A DNA stretch of 64,000 bases, from the NCBI GenBank assembly GCA_902792985.1, contig CADBBT010000010.1, forward strand, positions 19,666 to 83,665. Reading direction: 5' to 3'. The notes under the pieces are model-generated. The model searched no databases. It was not told the origin of the DNA and saw only the letters and a list, made by a program, of their open reading frames with translations. This DNA comes from Oscillospiraceae bacterium. GTDB taxonomy: Bacteria; Bacillota; Clostridia; Oscillospirales; Acutalibacteraceae. This document shows, piece after piece, positions 17,109 through 25,464 of the stretch. The translations under genes were made by a program, and so were the position numbers. Numbering within the stretch: position 1 is the stretch's first letter; each line of letters opens with the position of its first letter.

Positions 17109-18132
17109 CTGCCTGCGCCTCCGTTTCCTCTTCGATCACAACGACCTGCTCCACTTGCACTTCTTCTTCCACGATGAACATCTCCGTTGCCCCTTGCGCA
17201 TCGGAAGCTTCGTCCGGCGTCTGCATCTGCTGGGCGCCCGCGTTCATTTCGGAAGAAAGCGTTGCGATCATCTCGTCAGCGGAAAGCAACGGGTCTATGG
17301 CAGGCTGTTCAAGCAGCGTGGGTTCTTCCGTCTGCTCAACCGCTTCGGTCGGCACAACGACCGGCACTTCGGGCTGCGGCGCGGGAATGATCTGTTGCTC
17401 CGGCACAGAGGCCAGCTTGCGCGCAATGTCTTCGCGCTGCGCCTGAATTTTCTCATAGGCGGTGTTGGACGCCACGTCGGAGATGATGCGTCCGTTTTCG
17501 ATCGTGACAATGCGGTGATCGAACTGGTGCACCAGCTCAAGGTCGTGCGTGACGACGACGACGGTGGCGCCGAGCGCGTTGATTTTATCGAACAGGCTCA
17601 TGATCTCGCCCGAAAGCACCGGGTCAAGGTTGCCGGTCGGCTCGTCGGCGATGATCACACCGGGGTTGTTGACCAGCGCACGGGCAATCGCCACACGCTG
17701 ACGCTCGCCGGTGGAGAGCTGATTGGGCAAGCATTTTGCCTTTGCGGAAAGGTCGACCAGCCGCAGCACATAGCGCACACGCTTGCGGATGATGCGCTCG
17801 CCGACGCCGATCACGCGCAGCGCGAACGCGACGTTATCGTAAACGGTCATTTTCGGAATCAGGCGGAAATCCTGAAACACGATGCCGAGCATACGGCGCA
17901 GATACGGCAGCTCCTTCTTTTTGATTTTTGTCAGATTATACGGACCGACGATGACCGTTCCGCTGTCCACACGCTCCTGCCCCATGATGACGTTCAAAAA
18001 CGAGCTTTTGCCCGCGCCGGACGCGCCGACGATAAACACGAACTCGCCGTCATCAATGCGCACGGAAACATGGTCAAGCGCCAACACATCGTTGGTCTTG
18101 TACTTCATGCTGACTTCTTTAAATTCTATCAT
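17098..18132 (-). CDS. ftsE: Cell division ATPase FtsE with a long acidic C-terminal extension
   Basis: This codes for 344 residues; usual FtsE has about 225-230. Residues 1-228 are the ABC ATPase: Walker [10 protein letters not shown] at 36-44, signature LSTGERQRV (normally LSGGEQQR), Walker [14 protein letters not shown] and H-loop VVVTHD. Residues about 235-344 are an extra tail rich in Pro, Val, Gln and Glu ([20 protein letters not shown], later [19 protein letters not shown]), predicted to be disordered. A cytoplasmic tail on FtsE could bind FtsZ or other divisome parts; this is inference. It starts 26 nt after the PucR-type regulator. Confidence 0.93.
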   Translation of the reverse strand: MIEFKEVSMKYKTNDVLALDHVSVRIDDGEFVFIVGASGAGKSSFLNVIMGQERVDSGTVIVGPYNLTKIKKKELPYLRRMLGIVFQDFRLIPKMTVYDNVAFALRVIGVGERIIRKRVRYVLRLVDLSAKAKCLPNQLSTGERQRVAIARALVNNPGVIIADEPTGNLDPVLSGEIMSLFDKINALGATVVVVTHDLELVHQFDHRIVTIENGRIISDVASNTAYEKIQAQREDIARKLASVPEQQIIPAPQPEVPVVVPTEAVEQTEEPTLLEQPAIDPLLSADEMIATLSSEMNAGAQQMQTPDEASDAQGATEMFIVEEEVQVEQVVVIEEETEAQADGE

Positions 18133-18157
18133 AGCTTCTTTCTTTCACGGCTTTCCT

Positions 18158-19243
18158 TTAATACTTCACCGGTTTTGCGTCCAGATATTTTTTGACCATG
18201 AGCGCAACTTTAAAGACGATTGCGTCGTCAAATTCGCGCAGATCAAGCCCCGTGAGCTTTTTGATTTTTTCCAGACGGTAAACCAGCGTGTTTCTGTGCA
18301 CGAACAGCTTTCTGCTCGTTTCGGAAACATTCAGGTTGTTTTCAAAGAATTTTTGAATGGTGAACAGCGTCTCCTGATCGAGCCCGACGATGGAGCCCTT
18401 CTTGAAGATCTCCTTGAGGAACATCTCGCACAGCGTGGTCGGCAGCTGATAGATCAGACGCGCGATGCCGAGGTTGTCGTAGGTCACGATGGTTTTTTCC
18501 GTATCAAAGACCTTGCCGACCTCCAGCGCGATCTGCGATTCCTTGAACGAGCGCGGCAGATCCTTCAGACCGAGGACGATGGAGCCGATGCCGATGAGTG
18601 CGTTGACGTAATACTCTGTGTGCAGCGTGTCGATGATCGAGCGCGCAAGCGCTTCCAGATCTTTCATCTCATTGCCGGCACGCAGCTCTTTGACAAGCGC
18701 AATGTCGGTTTCGTTGATGTTGATGATCAGGTCCTTCTGCTTGTCGGGGAAGAGCTTTTGCAGCGCTTCGCTGACCGGCATCTCGGAGCGATCCTGTGTT
18801 CTGACAAGCAGCACGCAGCGCGGCACTTCGTTATTGAAGCCGAACTCGCGGGTCTTCAGATAGATATCGCCGGGGAGGATATTATCGAGAATCACATTTT
18901 TGATGAAGTTGCTGCGGTCATATTTTTCATCATAATATTGTTTGATCCCGTTGAGCGCAACCGCGATCAGACGCGCATAGTTTGCTGCCGCGTCGTCGTC
19001 ACCGTCCACAAAGACTGCCGCGTCCGGATGCATCTGCACACCGATCGCCATATAGGTTTTTCCGCCGATGACCTTTGCTTCAAACGAGGAAAGCTCCTTT
19101 GTGACATTGATGACATCGTTTTCCCCAATGCGGCGCAGGTCACTGCAGCAAATGATGATGCCGTTGCTGTCGACCACGCCGATGGTGCGGTCGATCGCGT
19201 CCTTCATCTGATGAATGGTTCCCTGAAACAGTCTGTTTGACAT
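18158..19243 (-). CDS. PucR/CdaR-type transcriptional regulator
   Basis: This codes for 361 residues from ATG 19243, chosen because GGGAGG lies 8 nt before it; the frame extends upstream without a site. The N-terminus (about 1-120) resembles a sugar-diacid-recognition domain (AIDRTIGVVDSNGIIICCSD). A GGDEF-like middle region follows. The C-terminus carries the PucR helix-turn-helix: NLNVSETSRKLFVHRNTLVY, then RLEKIKKLTGLDLREFDD. Family members control purine, sugar-acid or amino-acid catabolism, but the neighbours here are ftsE and ftsX. A good promoter precedes it, and ftsEX may be transcribed from it. Confidence 0.85.
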   Translation of the reverse strand: MSNRLFQGTIHQMKDAIDRTIGVVDSNGIIICCSDLRRIGENDVINVTKELSSFEAKVIGGKTYMAIGVQMHPDAAVFVDGDDDAAANYARLIAVALNGIKQYYDEKYDRSNFIKNVILDNILPGDIYLKTREFGFNNEVPRCVLLVRTQDRSEMPVSEALQKLFPDKQKDLIININETDIALVKELRAGNEMKDLEALARSIIDTLHTEYYVNALIGIGSIVLGLKDLPRSFKESQIALEVGKVFDTEKTIVTYDNLGIARLIYQLPTTLCEMFLKEIFKKGSIVGLDQETLFTIQKFFENNLNVSETSRKLFVHRNTLVYRLEKIKKLTGLDLREFDDAIVFKVALMVKKYLDAKPVKY

Positions 19244-19319
19244 TTCTTCAGCCTCCCAAATAATGGTTGAATTTTGAGCAAAAAAGCATTTATGCATTTT
19301 GACGATTGTTTGTGGTTCC

Positions 19320-19348
19320 ATTGTACACAATTTATCGGCAATTTGCAA
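19320..19348 (-). promoter_or_regulatory. Sigma-A promoter of the PucR-ftsEX transcription unit
   Basis: Minus strand TTGCAA, a 17-nt spacer and TACAAT. The remainder of the 19244-19579 gap is A/T-rich with poly-T tracts. Confidence 0.65.
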
Positions 19349-19520
19349 TATAAAAACGAAAAAAATTTAGATATTTTTTCGTAATTTTGGTTTTTTTGCT
19401 CTTTTTTTTGACAAAAACATCATTTTTAGAAGGTTGGAACTCTTTTTTTCGTTACTTTTTTCGTTGTGTAAAATAACCATACACCCAAAACCTAAAAACA
19501 ACTTAACACTTTTTGCGGCG

Positions 19521-19549
19521 TTGTATTTCGCACGCGATTGTGCTATACT
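19521..19549 (+). promoter_or_regulatory. Sigma-A promoter of the M16-topB operon
   Basis: TTGTAT at 19521-19526, a 17-nt spacer and TATACT at 19544-19549, about 30 nt before the start. Confidence 0.7.
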
Positions 19550-19579
19550 ATAGTCAATTGTTTACAGGAGGCTGAGCCT

Positions 19580-20869
19580 ATGGAATTTTTAAAGATCACA
19601 GACGGCGTGCGTCTGGCCTTTGCGCAGAGGGACCAGTTCAAAACGGCGGTCATGAGCCTTTCGGTGTGTGTGCCGCTGGATGAACACGCTGCCGCAAATG
19701 CACTGCTGATCCGTCTGCTTGCGCGCACAAACAAAAAGCACCCGACCACGCTGGACATGAACCGCGCCCTGGCGTCGCTTTACGGCGCAACGATCACGCC
19801 TGTTGTTGAAAAGCAGGGCGAAACACAGGTGCTGCGGCTGCTGCTTTCCGCGCTGGACGACCGGTTCACGCTGGACAAAGAGAGCGTTTGCGAAAGCTGT
19901 ATGCGCATGCTCTTTGACTGCTTTTTTGACCCCGACGTCACGCCGGACGGCTTCAAAGAGGAAAACATCACGCTGGAAAAGCGGCTGCTGATCGAAAAGA
20001 TCGACGCCGAGCGCGATGAAAAGCGCATCTACGCGCGCGAGCGGCTGGTAGAGGAAATGTGCAAAAACGAGGCCTACGGCCGCAGCAAATACGGCACAAA
20101 GGAAGAGATCCGCGCACTTGACGGCAAGGCGCTGTTTGAGCAATGGAAAACCCTTTTGCTGCACGCGCCGATGGAATTCGCCTTTGTTGGAAGCACGCCG
20201 AAGGAACAGCTCGTTTCACTGCTAAAAAAGCGGTGCGAAGCGTTCCCGAAGGAATGCATCACCGAGCTGCACACCGAGTTCCTCACAGAGAGCTACGGCA
20301 GCAAAACGGTCACGGAGACGCAGCCGGTGAAGCAAGGCAAGCTCGTCATCGGCTACCGCGCAGGCATGACCTATGATATGGACAACTACGCGGCGATCCG
20401 TCTGATGACGGCGATCTTCGGCGGCGGCACGTTTTCCAAGCTGTTCATGAACGTGCGCGAAAAAATGAGCCTTTGCTATTACTGCGCGGCGCGGCTGATC
20501 GCCTCAAAGGGCATTCTGCTTGTGGACAGCGGCGTTGAAACGGAAAACGCGAAAAAAACGCTGAACGCCATTCGCGCTGAGCTGGATGCGGTCCGCAAAG
20601 GCGACTTCACCGATGAGGTCATCGAGCAGGCAAAGCTGAGCATCTGCGACGCGCTCAAGGGCGTGCATGATTCCAACAGCGCCATCCTCGGCTGGATAGC
20701 GTCGCATACAGCGTCCAGCAAGTTTTATTCGCCCGAGGAGATCGCGGATATGATCCGCTCCGTCAGCCGTCAGGAAATCATTCTTGCAGCAAACATGATC
20801 ACCGAGGACACTGTTTATTTGTTAAAGAGCGAAAAGGAGGAAAGCGCAGATGCAGATGAAACGCATTGA
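19580..20869 (+). CDS. M16-family YfmF-like protein (non-catalytic subunit)
   Basis: This codes for 429 residues from ATG 19580, with CAGGAGG upstream. It has two tandem M16 halves, but the first lacks the HxxEH zinc motif (the aligned stretch is VPLDEHAAANALLIRLLAR), while the second keeps the conserved Arg-Tyr-type region FGGGTFSKLFMNVREKMSLC. This matches YfmF, the inactive partner of YfmH. In B. subtilis, both genes influence the 5-aminopentanol modification of elongation factor P. It overlaps the next gene by 20 nt, suggesting coupled expression of a heterodimer. Confidence 0.88.
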   Translation: MEFLKITDGVRLAFAQRDQFKTAVMSLSVCVPLDEHAAANALLIRLLARTNKKHPTTLDMNRALASLYGATITPVVEKQGETQVLRLLLSALDDRFTLDKESVCESCMRMLFDCFFDPDVTPDGFKEENITLEKRLLIEKIDAERDEKRIYARERLVEEMCKNEAYGRSKYGTKEEIRALDGKALFEQWKTLLLHAPMEFAFVGSTPKEQLVSLLKKRCEAFPKECITELHTEFLTESYGSKTVTETQPVKQGKLVIGYRAGMTYDMDNYAAIRLMTAIFGGGTFSKLFMNVREKMSLCYYCAARLIASKGILLVDSGVETENAKKTLNAIRAELDAVRKGDFTDEVIEQAKLSICDALKGVHDSNSAILGWIASHTASSKFYSPEEIADMIRSVSRQEIILAANMITEDTVYLLKSEKEESADADETH

Positions 20870-22118
20870 AAGTAAGCTTCTCGGCGAAAGCTATGTGGAG
20901 CTGACGCATGACAGCGGACTGAAGATCCTTGTGATGGAAAAGCCGGATTACACCGGCGCATTTGCAATGTTCGGCGCGAATTACGGCTCGGTCGACACCT
21001 GCTTCCGGCTGCAGGGCGCGAAGGAATACACCAAAGTGCCCGAGGGCATTGCGCATTATCTGGAGCATAAGCTCTTTGAAAGCGAAGAGCTGGACGCGTT
21101 TGAGCGCTTTGCAAAAACCGGCGCATCCGCCAACGCGTTCACCTCGTTTGACCGCACCTGCTACCTGTTCCAGTGCAGCGACCATTTTGAGGAAAACCTT
21201 GAAATTTTGCTCGACTTTGTAAAATCACCCTATTTTACGGCGCAAACCGTGCAGAAGGAACAGGGCATCATCGGACAGGAGATCCGGATGTATCAGGACG
21301 CGCCCGACTGGCAGGTGCTGTTCAACCTGTTGCGCGCGCTGTATCACAACAACCCCGTGCGCATCGACATCGCCGGCACGATCGAATCCATTGCGCAGAT
21401 CACGGCGGAGCTGCTGTATGACTGCTACAACACGTTTTATAACCACTCCAACATGGTGCTGGCCGTGGCCGGCGGCGTCACTGCCGAACAGGTGCTGCGT
21501 GTGGCGGACAAGGTGCTGAAAAAGGAAGCGCCCGTGCAGTTTGAACAGATCATCCCCGAAGAGCCGAAAGAAGTGAAGCAAAAGCTGATCGAAGAGACGC
21601 TGTCGGTCGATCTTCCGAAATTCGCCCTCGGCTTCAAGCAAACACACAGCACGCCCGTGCGCACGGCGAAGGAAGGCGTGATCACGGACATTGCGCTGGA
21701 CATCATCGCAGGCAAGGTGTCGCCGCTGTATCATGAACTGCTATCCAAAGGGCTCATCAACACGAGCTTTTCCAGCGAATATTTCACGGGCCGCGGCTTT
21801 GCCGTGCCGATGTTCACAGGCGAAAGCACCGACGCTTTTGCCGTAAAAGAAGCGATCCTCGCAAAGATCAGAACGCTCAAGGAGCACGGCATCACGGACG
21901 AAGATTTTGACATCTCACGCAAACGACTGTATGGGCAGGAGCTGCGCGCGTTCAATGATGTGGACGATCTCGCAAACGACCTTGTGGACTGCTATTTCAA
22001 AAACGAAACGCTGTTTGACCGGATCGAATGCTACCGCACGCTGACAAAGGCAGATGTGGAAGCTGCGATCAGAACCGGCTTTGACGAAGAGAACTGCAGC
22101 CTGTCGGTCATTCGCTGA
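20850..22118 (+). CDS. M16 zinc metallopeptidase, YfmH-like
   Basis: This codes for 422 residues, with AAAAGGAGG before ATG 20850 (a second ATG two codons later is also possible). The catalytic zinc motif HYLEH is at residues 69-73, followed by the usual downstream Glu region. A second, non-catalytic M16 half includes SPLYHELLSKGLINTSFSSEY. It is the active subunit opposite the inverted partner at 19580-20869 and is presumed cytoplasmic, since no signal peptide is visible. The gene ends 11 nt before topB. Confidence 0.9.
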   Translation: MQMKRIESKLLGESYVELTHDSGLKILVMEKPDYTGAFAMFGANYGSVDTCFRLQGAKEYTKVPEGIAHYLEHKLFESEELDAFERFAKTGASANAFTSFDRTCYLFQCSDHFEENLEILLDFVKSPYFTAQTVQKEQGIIGQEIRMYQDAPDWQVLFNLLRALYHNNPVRIDIAGTIESIAQITAELLYDCYNTFYNHSNMVLAVAGGVTAEQVLRVADKVLKKEAPVQFEQIIPEEPKEVKQKLIEETLSVDLPKFALGFKQTHSTPVRTAKEGVITDIALDIIAGKVSPLYHELLSKGLINTSFSSEYFTGRGFAVPMFTGESTDAFAVKEAILAKIRTLKEHGITDEDFDISRKRLYGQELRAFNDVDDLANDLVDCYFKNETLFDRIECYRTLTKADVEAAIRTGFDEENCSLSVIR

Positions 22119-22129
22119 AAGGAGCGTTT

Positions 22130-24301
22130 ATGGCAAAACAACTTGTACTCGCAGAAAAACCTTCCGTTGCGCGCGACCTTGCGCGTGTGCTCGGCGCGAA
22201 CCGCAAAGCCGACGGTTTTTTGGAGGGCGGCAATTATGTTGTTACCTGGGCGCTCGGTCATCTGGTGACGCTCGCCGACCCTGAGACGTATGACGACAAG
22301 TATAAAGCGTGGCGGCTCGAAGATCTGCCGATGCTGCCGGAAAAAATGAAGCTGACTGTCATCAAGCAGACGGCAAAGCAGTATCATACCGTACAAAAGC
22401 TGATGGGGCGCGCGGACATCGGTTCGCTGGTCATTGCCACGGACGCCGGACGCGAGGGTGAACTCGTTGCGCGCTGGATCATGCAAAAAGCGCATTGGAA
22501 AAAGCCGACCTTTCGCCTTTGGATCTCCTCGCAGACCGACCGCGCGATCAAAGACGGCTTTGCGCATTTGAAACCGGCAAAGGAGTACGACAACCTTTAC
22601 GCGTCCGCACAGGCACGCGCAGAGGCCGACTGGCTTGTTGGACTGAACGTCACCCGCGCCCTCACCTGCCGGTTCAACGCCTCGCTTTCCGCCGGACGTG
22701 TGCAGACGCCGACGCTCGCCATGATCGTGGACCGCGAAAAAGAGATCGCCGCCTTTGTGCCCAAGGATTACTACACGCTGCAGGCGCTCTTTCCCGGCTT
22801 TTCGGCAACGTTCCGCGACAACAAAAACAATACGCGCTTTTCCGATCTGACCTTTGTGCAAAAGATCCAGAAGGAAGTGACGGGCAAGCAGGCGATCGTT
22901 TCAAAGTTGGAACGCACATCAAAAACAACGCCGCCGCCCGCAGCATATGATCTGACGGAGCTGCAGCGAGACGCAAATAAGCTTTACGGCTATTCCGCAA
23001 AGCAGACGCTTTCTTATATGCAGTCGCTGTATGAATTCCACAAAGTGCTCACCTATCCGCGCACGGATTCGCGTTATATTACGGATGATATCGTGCCGAC
23101 GATCCCCGAACGGCTGCGCGCCTGCGCAAACGGCGTATTTCAAAAGGCGGCCATCGCGCTTTCCCGCGGGCCGATCCAGACGAAATATATCGTCAACAAC
23201 GCCAAAGTCACCGACCACCACGCGATCATTCCGACCGAGCAGCCGCCCGTGTTCGCCAAGATGAGCCATGAGGAGCGCACTATTTATGACCTTGTGGTCA
23301 AGCGTTTCCTTGCCGTGCTCTCTGCGCCGTTTGCCTTTGATGAGGTCAAGCTCACCGTGTCTGTCGGCCAGCATAATTTTTACGCCAAGGGCAAGATCGT
23401 GCGTTCGAGCGGCTGGAAAGCGTTTTATTCCGCGGATTTTGACGAGGACGAGCTGGACGCAGAGATCAAAACGCAAAAGCTGCCCGAACTGCGGCAGGGA
23501 CAGACGCTGGCGGTACAGAACACGAAGATCGTAAACGGCAAGACCCGTCCCCCGGCGCGCTACACCGAAGCGACACTGCTCACGGCGATGGAGCATCCCA
23601 CAGGGCAGATCCAGGACAAGAACCTCAAAAGGGTGATGGAGACCACCAGCGGGCTCGGCACACCTGCCACCCGCGCCGACATCATTGAAAAGCTGTTTGA
23701 CAATTACAGCATCGAGCGCAACGGCAAGGAGATCCATCCCACGGCAAAGGGCAAGCAGCTCATCGCCATTGTGCCCAACGATCTGCGCTCGGCTCAGCTC
23801 ACCGCAGAATGGGAGCAGCAGCTTCAAAACATTGCGCGCGGCACCGGCAACCAGAAGCGCTTCATTCAGGAGATGCGCGACTACGCGACGTCGCTCGTCG
23901 GGCAGGTCATCGCCAGCAACGCGCAGTATCACCACGACAACGTCACGCGCGAAAAATGTCCGATCTGCGGGAAATACATGCTTGAAGTGAACGGCAAAAA
24001 AGGCAAGATGCTCATTTGCCAGGATCGTGAATGCGGCTATCGAAAAGGACTTTCCACAGTCACAAACGCGCGCTGCCCGCAGTGTCACAAAAAGATGGAG
24101 CTGCGCGGCGAGGGTGACAAAAAAATGTTCTGCTGCGTCTGCGGCTACCGCGAGAAGCTCTCTGATTTTCAATCGCGCAAAGCGCAGGCCGGCGCCGGCA
24201 AGGCCGAGGTCATGCAATTTATGCGCAAACAACAGCAGCAGGAAAAGCAGGAGGAAAAGAACAATCCGATGGCGGATCTGCTCAAGGACTTTTTCAATTA
24301 A
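22130..24301 (+). CDS. topB: DNA topoisomerase III
   Basis: This codes for 723 residues with AAGGAG before ATG 22130. Toprim: LVLAEKPSVARDLARVLG with E9 at the active site and IATDAGREGE at 102-111. The catalytic Tyr is Y309 in VLTYPRTDSRY. TopB relaxes or decatenates DNA as a type IA enzyme by a 5'-phosphotyrosine link. The C-terminus carries two Cys4-type motifs, CPICGKYM...C...C and CPQCHKKM...CCVCGY, then a Gln/Lys-rich tail. Long TopB proteins with such zinc motifs also occur on plasmids and conjugative elements, but here it sits in a chromosomal operon after the M16 pair. Confidence 0.95.
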   Translation: MAKQLVLAEKPSVARDLARVLGANRKADGFLEGGNYVVTWALGHLVTLADPETYDDKYKAWRLEDLPMLPEKMKLTVIKQTAKQYHTVQKLMGRADIGSLVIATDAGREGELVARWIMQKAHWKKPTFRLWISSQTDRAIKDGFAHLKPAKEYDNLYASAQARAEADWLVGLNVTRALTCRFNASLSAGRVQTPTLAMIVDREKEIAAFVPKDYYTLQALFPGFSATFRDNKNNTRFSDLTFVQKIQKEVTGKQAIVSKLERTSKTTPPPAAYDLTELQRDANKLYGYSAKQTLSYMQSLYEFHKVLTYPRTDSRYITDDIVPTIPERLRACANGVFQKAAIALSRGPIQTKYIVNNAKVTDHHAIIPTEQPPVFAKMSHEERTIYDLVVKRFLAVLSAPFAFDEVKLTVSVGQHNFYAKGKIVRSSGWKAFYSADFDEDELDAEIKTQKLPELRQGQTLAVQNTKIVNGKTRPPARYTEATLLTAMEHPTGQIQDKNLKRVMETTSGLGTPATRADIIEKLFDNYSIERNGKEIHPTAKGKQLIAIVPNDLRSAQLTAEWEQQLQNIARGTGNQKRFIQEMRDYATSLVGQVIASNAQYHHDNVTREKCPICGKYMLEVNGKKGKMLICQDRECGYRKGLSTVTNARCPQCHKKMELRGEGDKKMFCCVCGYREKLSDFQSRKAQAGAGKAEVMQFMRKQQQQEKQEEKNNPMADLLKDFFN

Positions 24302-24317
24302 AAAGCAACTAAAAACA

Positions 24318-24352
24318 ACGGCGGCCGTCAAAATGACGACCGCCCGTTTTTC
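24318..24352 (+). terminator. Terminator after topB
   Basis: GGCGG-CGTCA, loop AAA, TGACG-CCGCC with single-base bulges, followed by CGTTTTT. Confidence 0.75.
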
Positions 24353-24375
24353 AGGCTTCGGATGGAAACAGCGAC

Positions 24376-24524
24376 GCGGCGGGACAGCGCGGCGCAGCCG
24401 CGCAGAACGGAGCGCGGGAAAACGCACACTTTGCGCAAAGAAAGACTGCGCTTAAAGCGGGTTTTGGAGGCTTCGCGCACCGGGCGCTCCGGTGCATCGT
24501 GCGAAGCACGATGCGTCCCGCCGC
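24376..24524. repeat. Nested palindromic element E1 (outer stem plus three arms)
   Basis: The outer stem is GCGGCGGGAC at 24376-24385 paired with GTCCCGCCGC at 24515-24524. Inside: arm A at 24387-24403 (GCGCGGC, loop GCA, GCCGCGC); arm B at 24409-24490 (GGAGCGC paired with GCGCTCC around a long loop); arm C at 24494-24514 (GCATCGTGC, loop GAA, GCACGATGC), which abuts the outer stem. It lies between the 3' ends of topB and tatD. It shares the outer-stem core with elements at 49661 and 61227. The rest of the 395-base gap (24525-24696) shows nothing else recognisable. Confidence 0.8.
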
Positions 24525-24696
24525 CGGTTGACCGAAAAGCGAATGAAAAAAGCCCGTTCAGGCTGCTGCCTAACAAAACAGATACATCATCTCTGATCAT
24601 GAGAAAAAGAAAAGCGCTTTGCAAGCAGGAGAATTCCTGATTGCATCGCGCATTTTTCTTATGTTGCTTTGAAGTTGTAAAGCAGCGGCCCCCTTC

Positions 24697-25464
24697 TCAT
24701 CCGATCCCAAAAAGGAGTGCTGTATTCTCTCTGCACCGATCGATGAGCGTCTGCGCATCCTCACCGCGCACATCGGCGATCGTTGTCGCGACATACGCGA
24801 TCAGAGAAGAATCGTTGCGCTTTCCGCGAAACGGCACCGGCGCCATATAGGGGCAGTCCGTTTCCAGCATCAGCCGGTCTTGCGGCACGGCAGCGGCAAC
24901 GGCAAGCGGCTTTTTGGCGTTTTTGAACGTCACGGCGCCGCCGAGCCCGATATAAAGCCCCAGCTCCAGCAGTTCCTCCATCGTTTCCACCGAGCCGGAA
25001 TAGCAGTGCATCACGCCGCGCGGCCGGTGCTTTTTTAAAAGCGCGAGCGTGTCGGCGTGCGCCTCACGATCATGGATGATGACGGGTTTTCCGAGTTTGT
25101 TCGCAAGGATGAGCTGCCGCTCGAACGACTCGAGCTGCACTTCCTTCGGGATATCCCAGTAATAATCCAGGCCGATCTCCCCGACCGCGACCACCTTCGG
25201 GTGGCTGTAAAGCTTTTGCAGCGCGTCGTAATCCGCTTCGGTCGCGTCGGCGGCTTCCTCGGGATGGATGCCGATCGCGGCGTAAATGTAATCGAAACGC
25301 TCCGCAAGCGCGATGGAGGTGCGCGACGTGGCGAGCGTTGTGCCGCAGTTGATCACACCTGCAACGCCGTTTTCGGGCAAACGGGCTAAGAGCGCTTCGC
25401 GATCTTCGTCGAAGCGCTCATCATCATAGTGTGCGTGGGAATCAAAGATACCACAAAGGCTCAT
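24697..25464 (-). CDS. tatD: TatD-family metal-dependent deoxyribonuclease
   Basis: This codes for 255 residues. Metal ligands are visible: FDSHAHYD at the N-terminus, GEIGLDYYWD in the middle, PVIIHDREA, GVMHCYSG and LETDCPYMAP. TatD-type proteins are TIM-barrel 3'-5' exonucleases linked to DNA repair. It overlaps the end of metG by ATGA (25461-25464), and metG-tatD is a well-known order in Firmicutes (yabD in B. subtilis). Confidence 0.92.
   Translation of the reverse strand: MSLCGIFDSHAHYDDERFDEDREALLARLPENGVAGVINCGTTLATSRTSIALAERFDYIYAAIGIHPEEAADATEADYDALQKLYSHPKVVAVGEIGLDYYWDIPKEVQLESFERQLILANKLGKPVIIHDREAHADTLALLKKHRPRGVMHCYSGSVETMEELLELGLYIGLGGAVTFKNAKKPLAVAAAVPQDRLMLETDCPYMAPVPFRGKRNDSSLIAYVATTIADVRGEDAQTLIDRCRENTALLFGIG

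Noticed and set aside
22919-24427. Minus-strand 502-aa open frame
   Set aside because: Antisense to topB; no motif and no ribosome site.
24376-24524. CRISPR array or REP-type tandem repeat at the GC-rich gaps
   Set aside because: There are no regularly spaced direct repeats; the structure is nested inverted repeats with different arm sequences.
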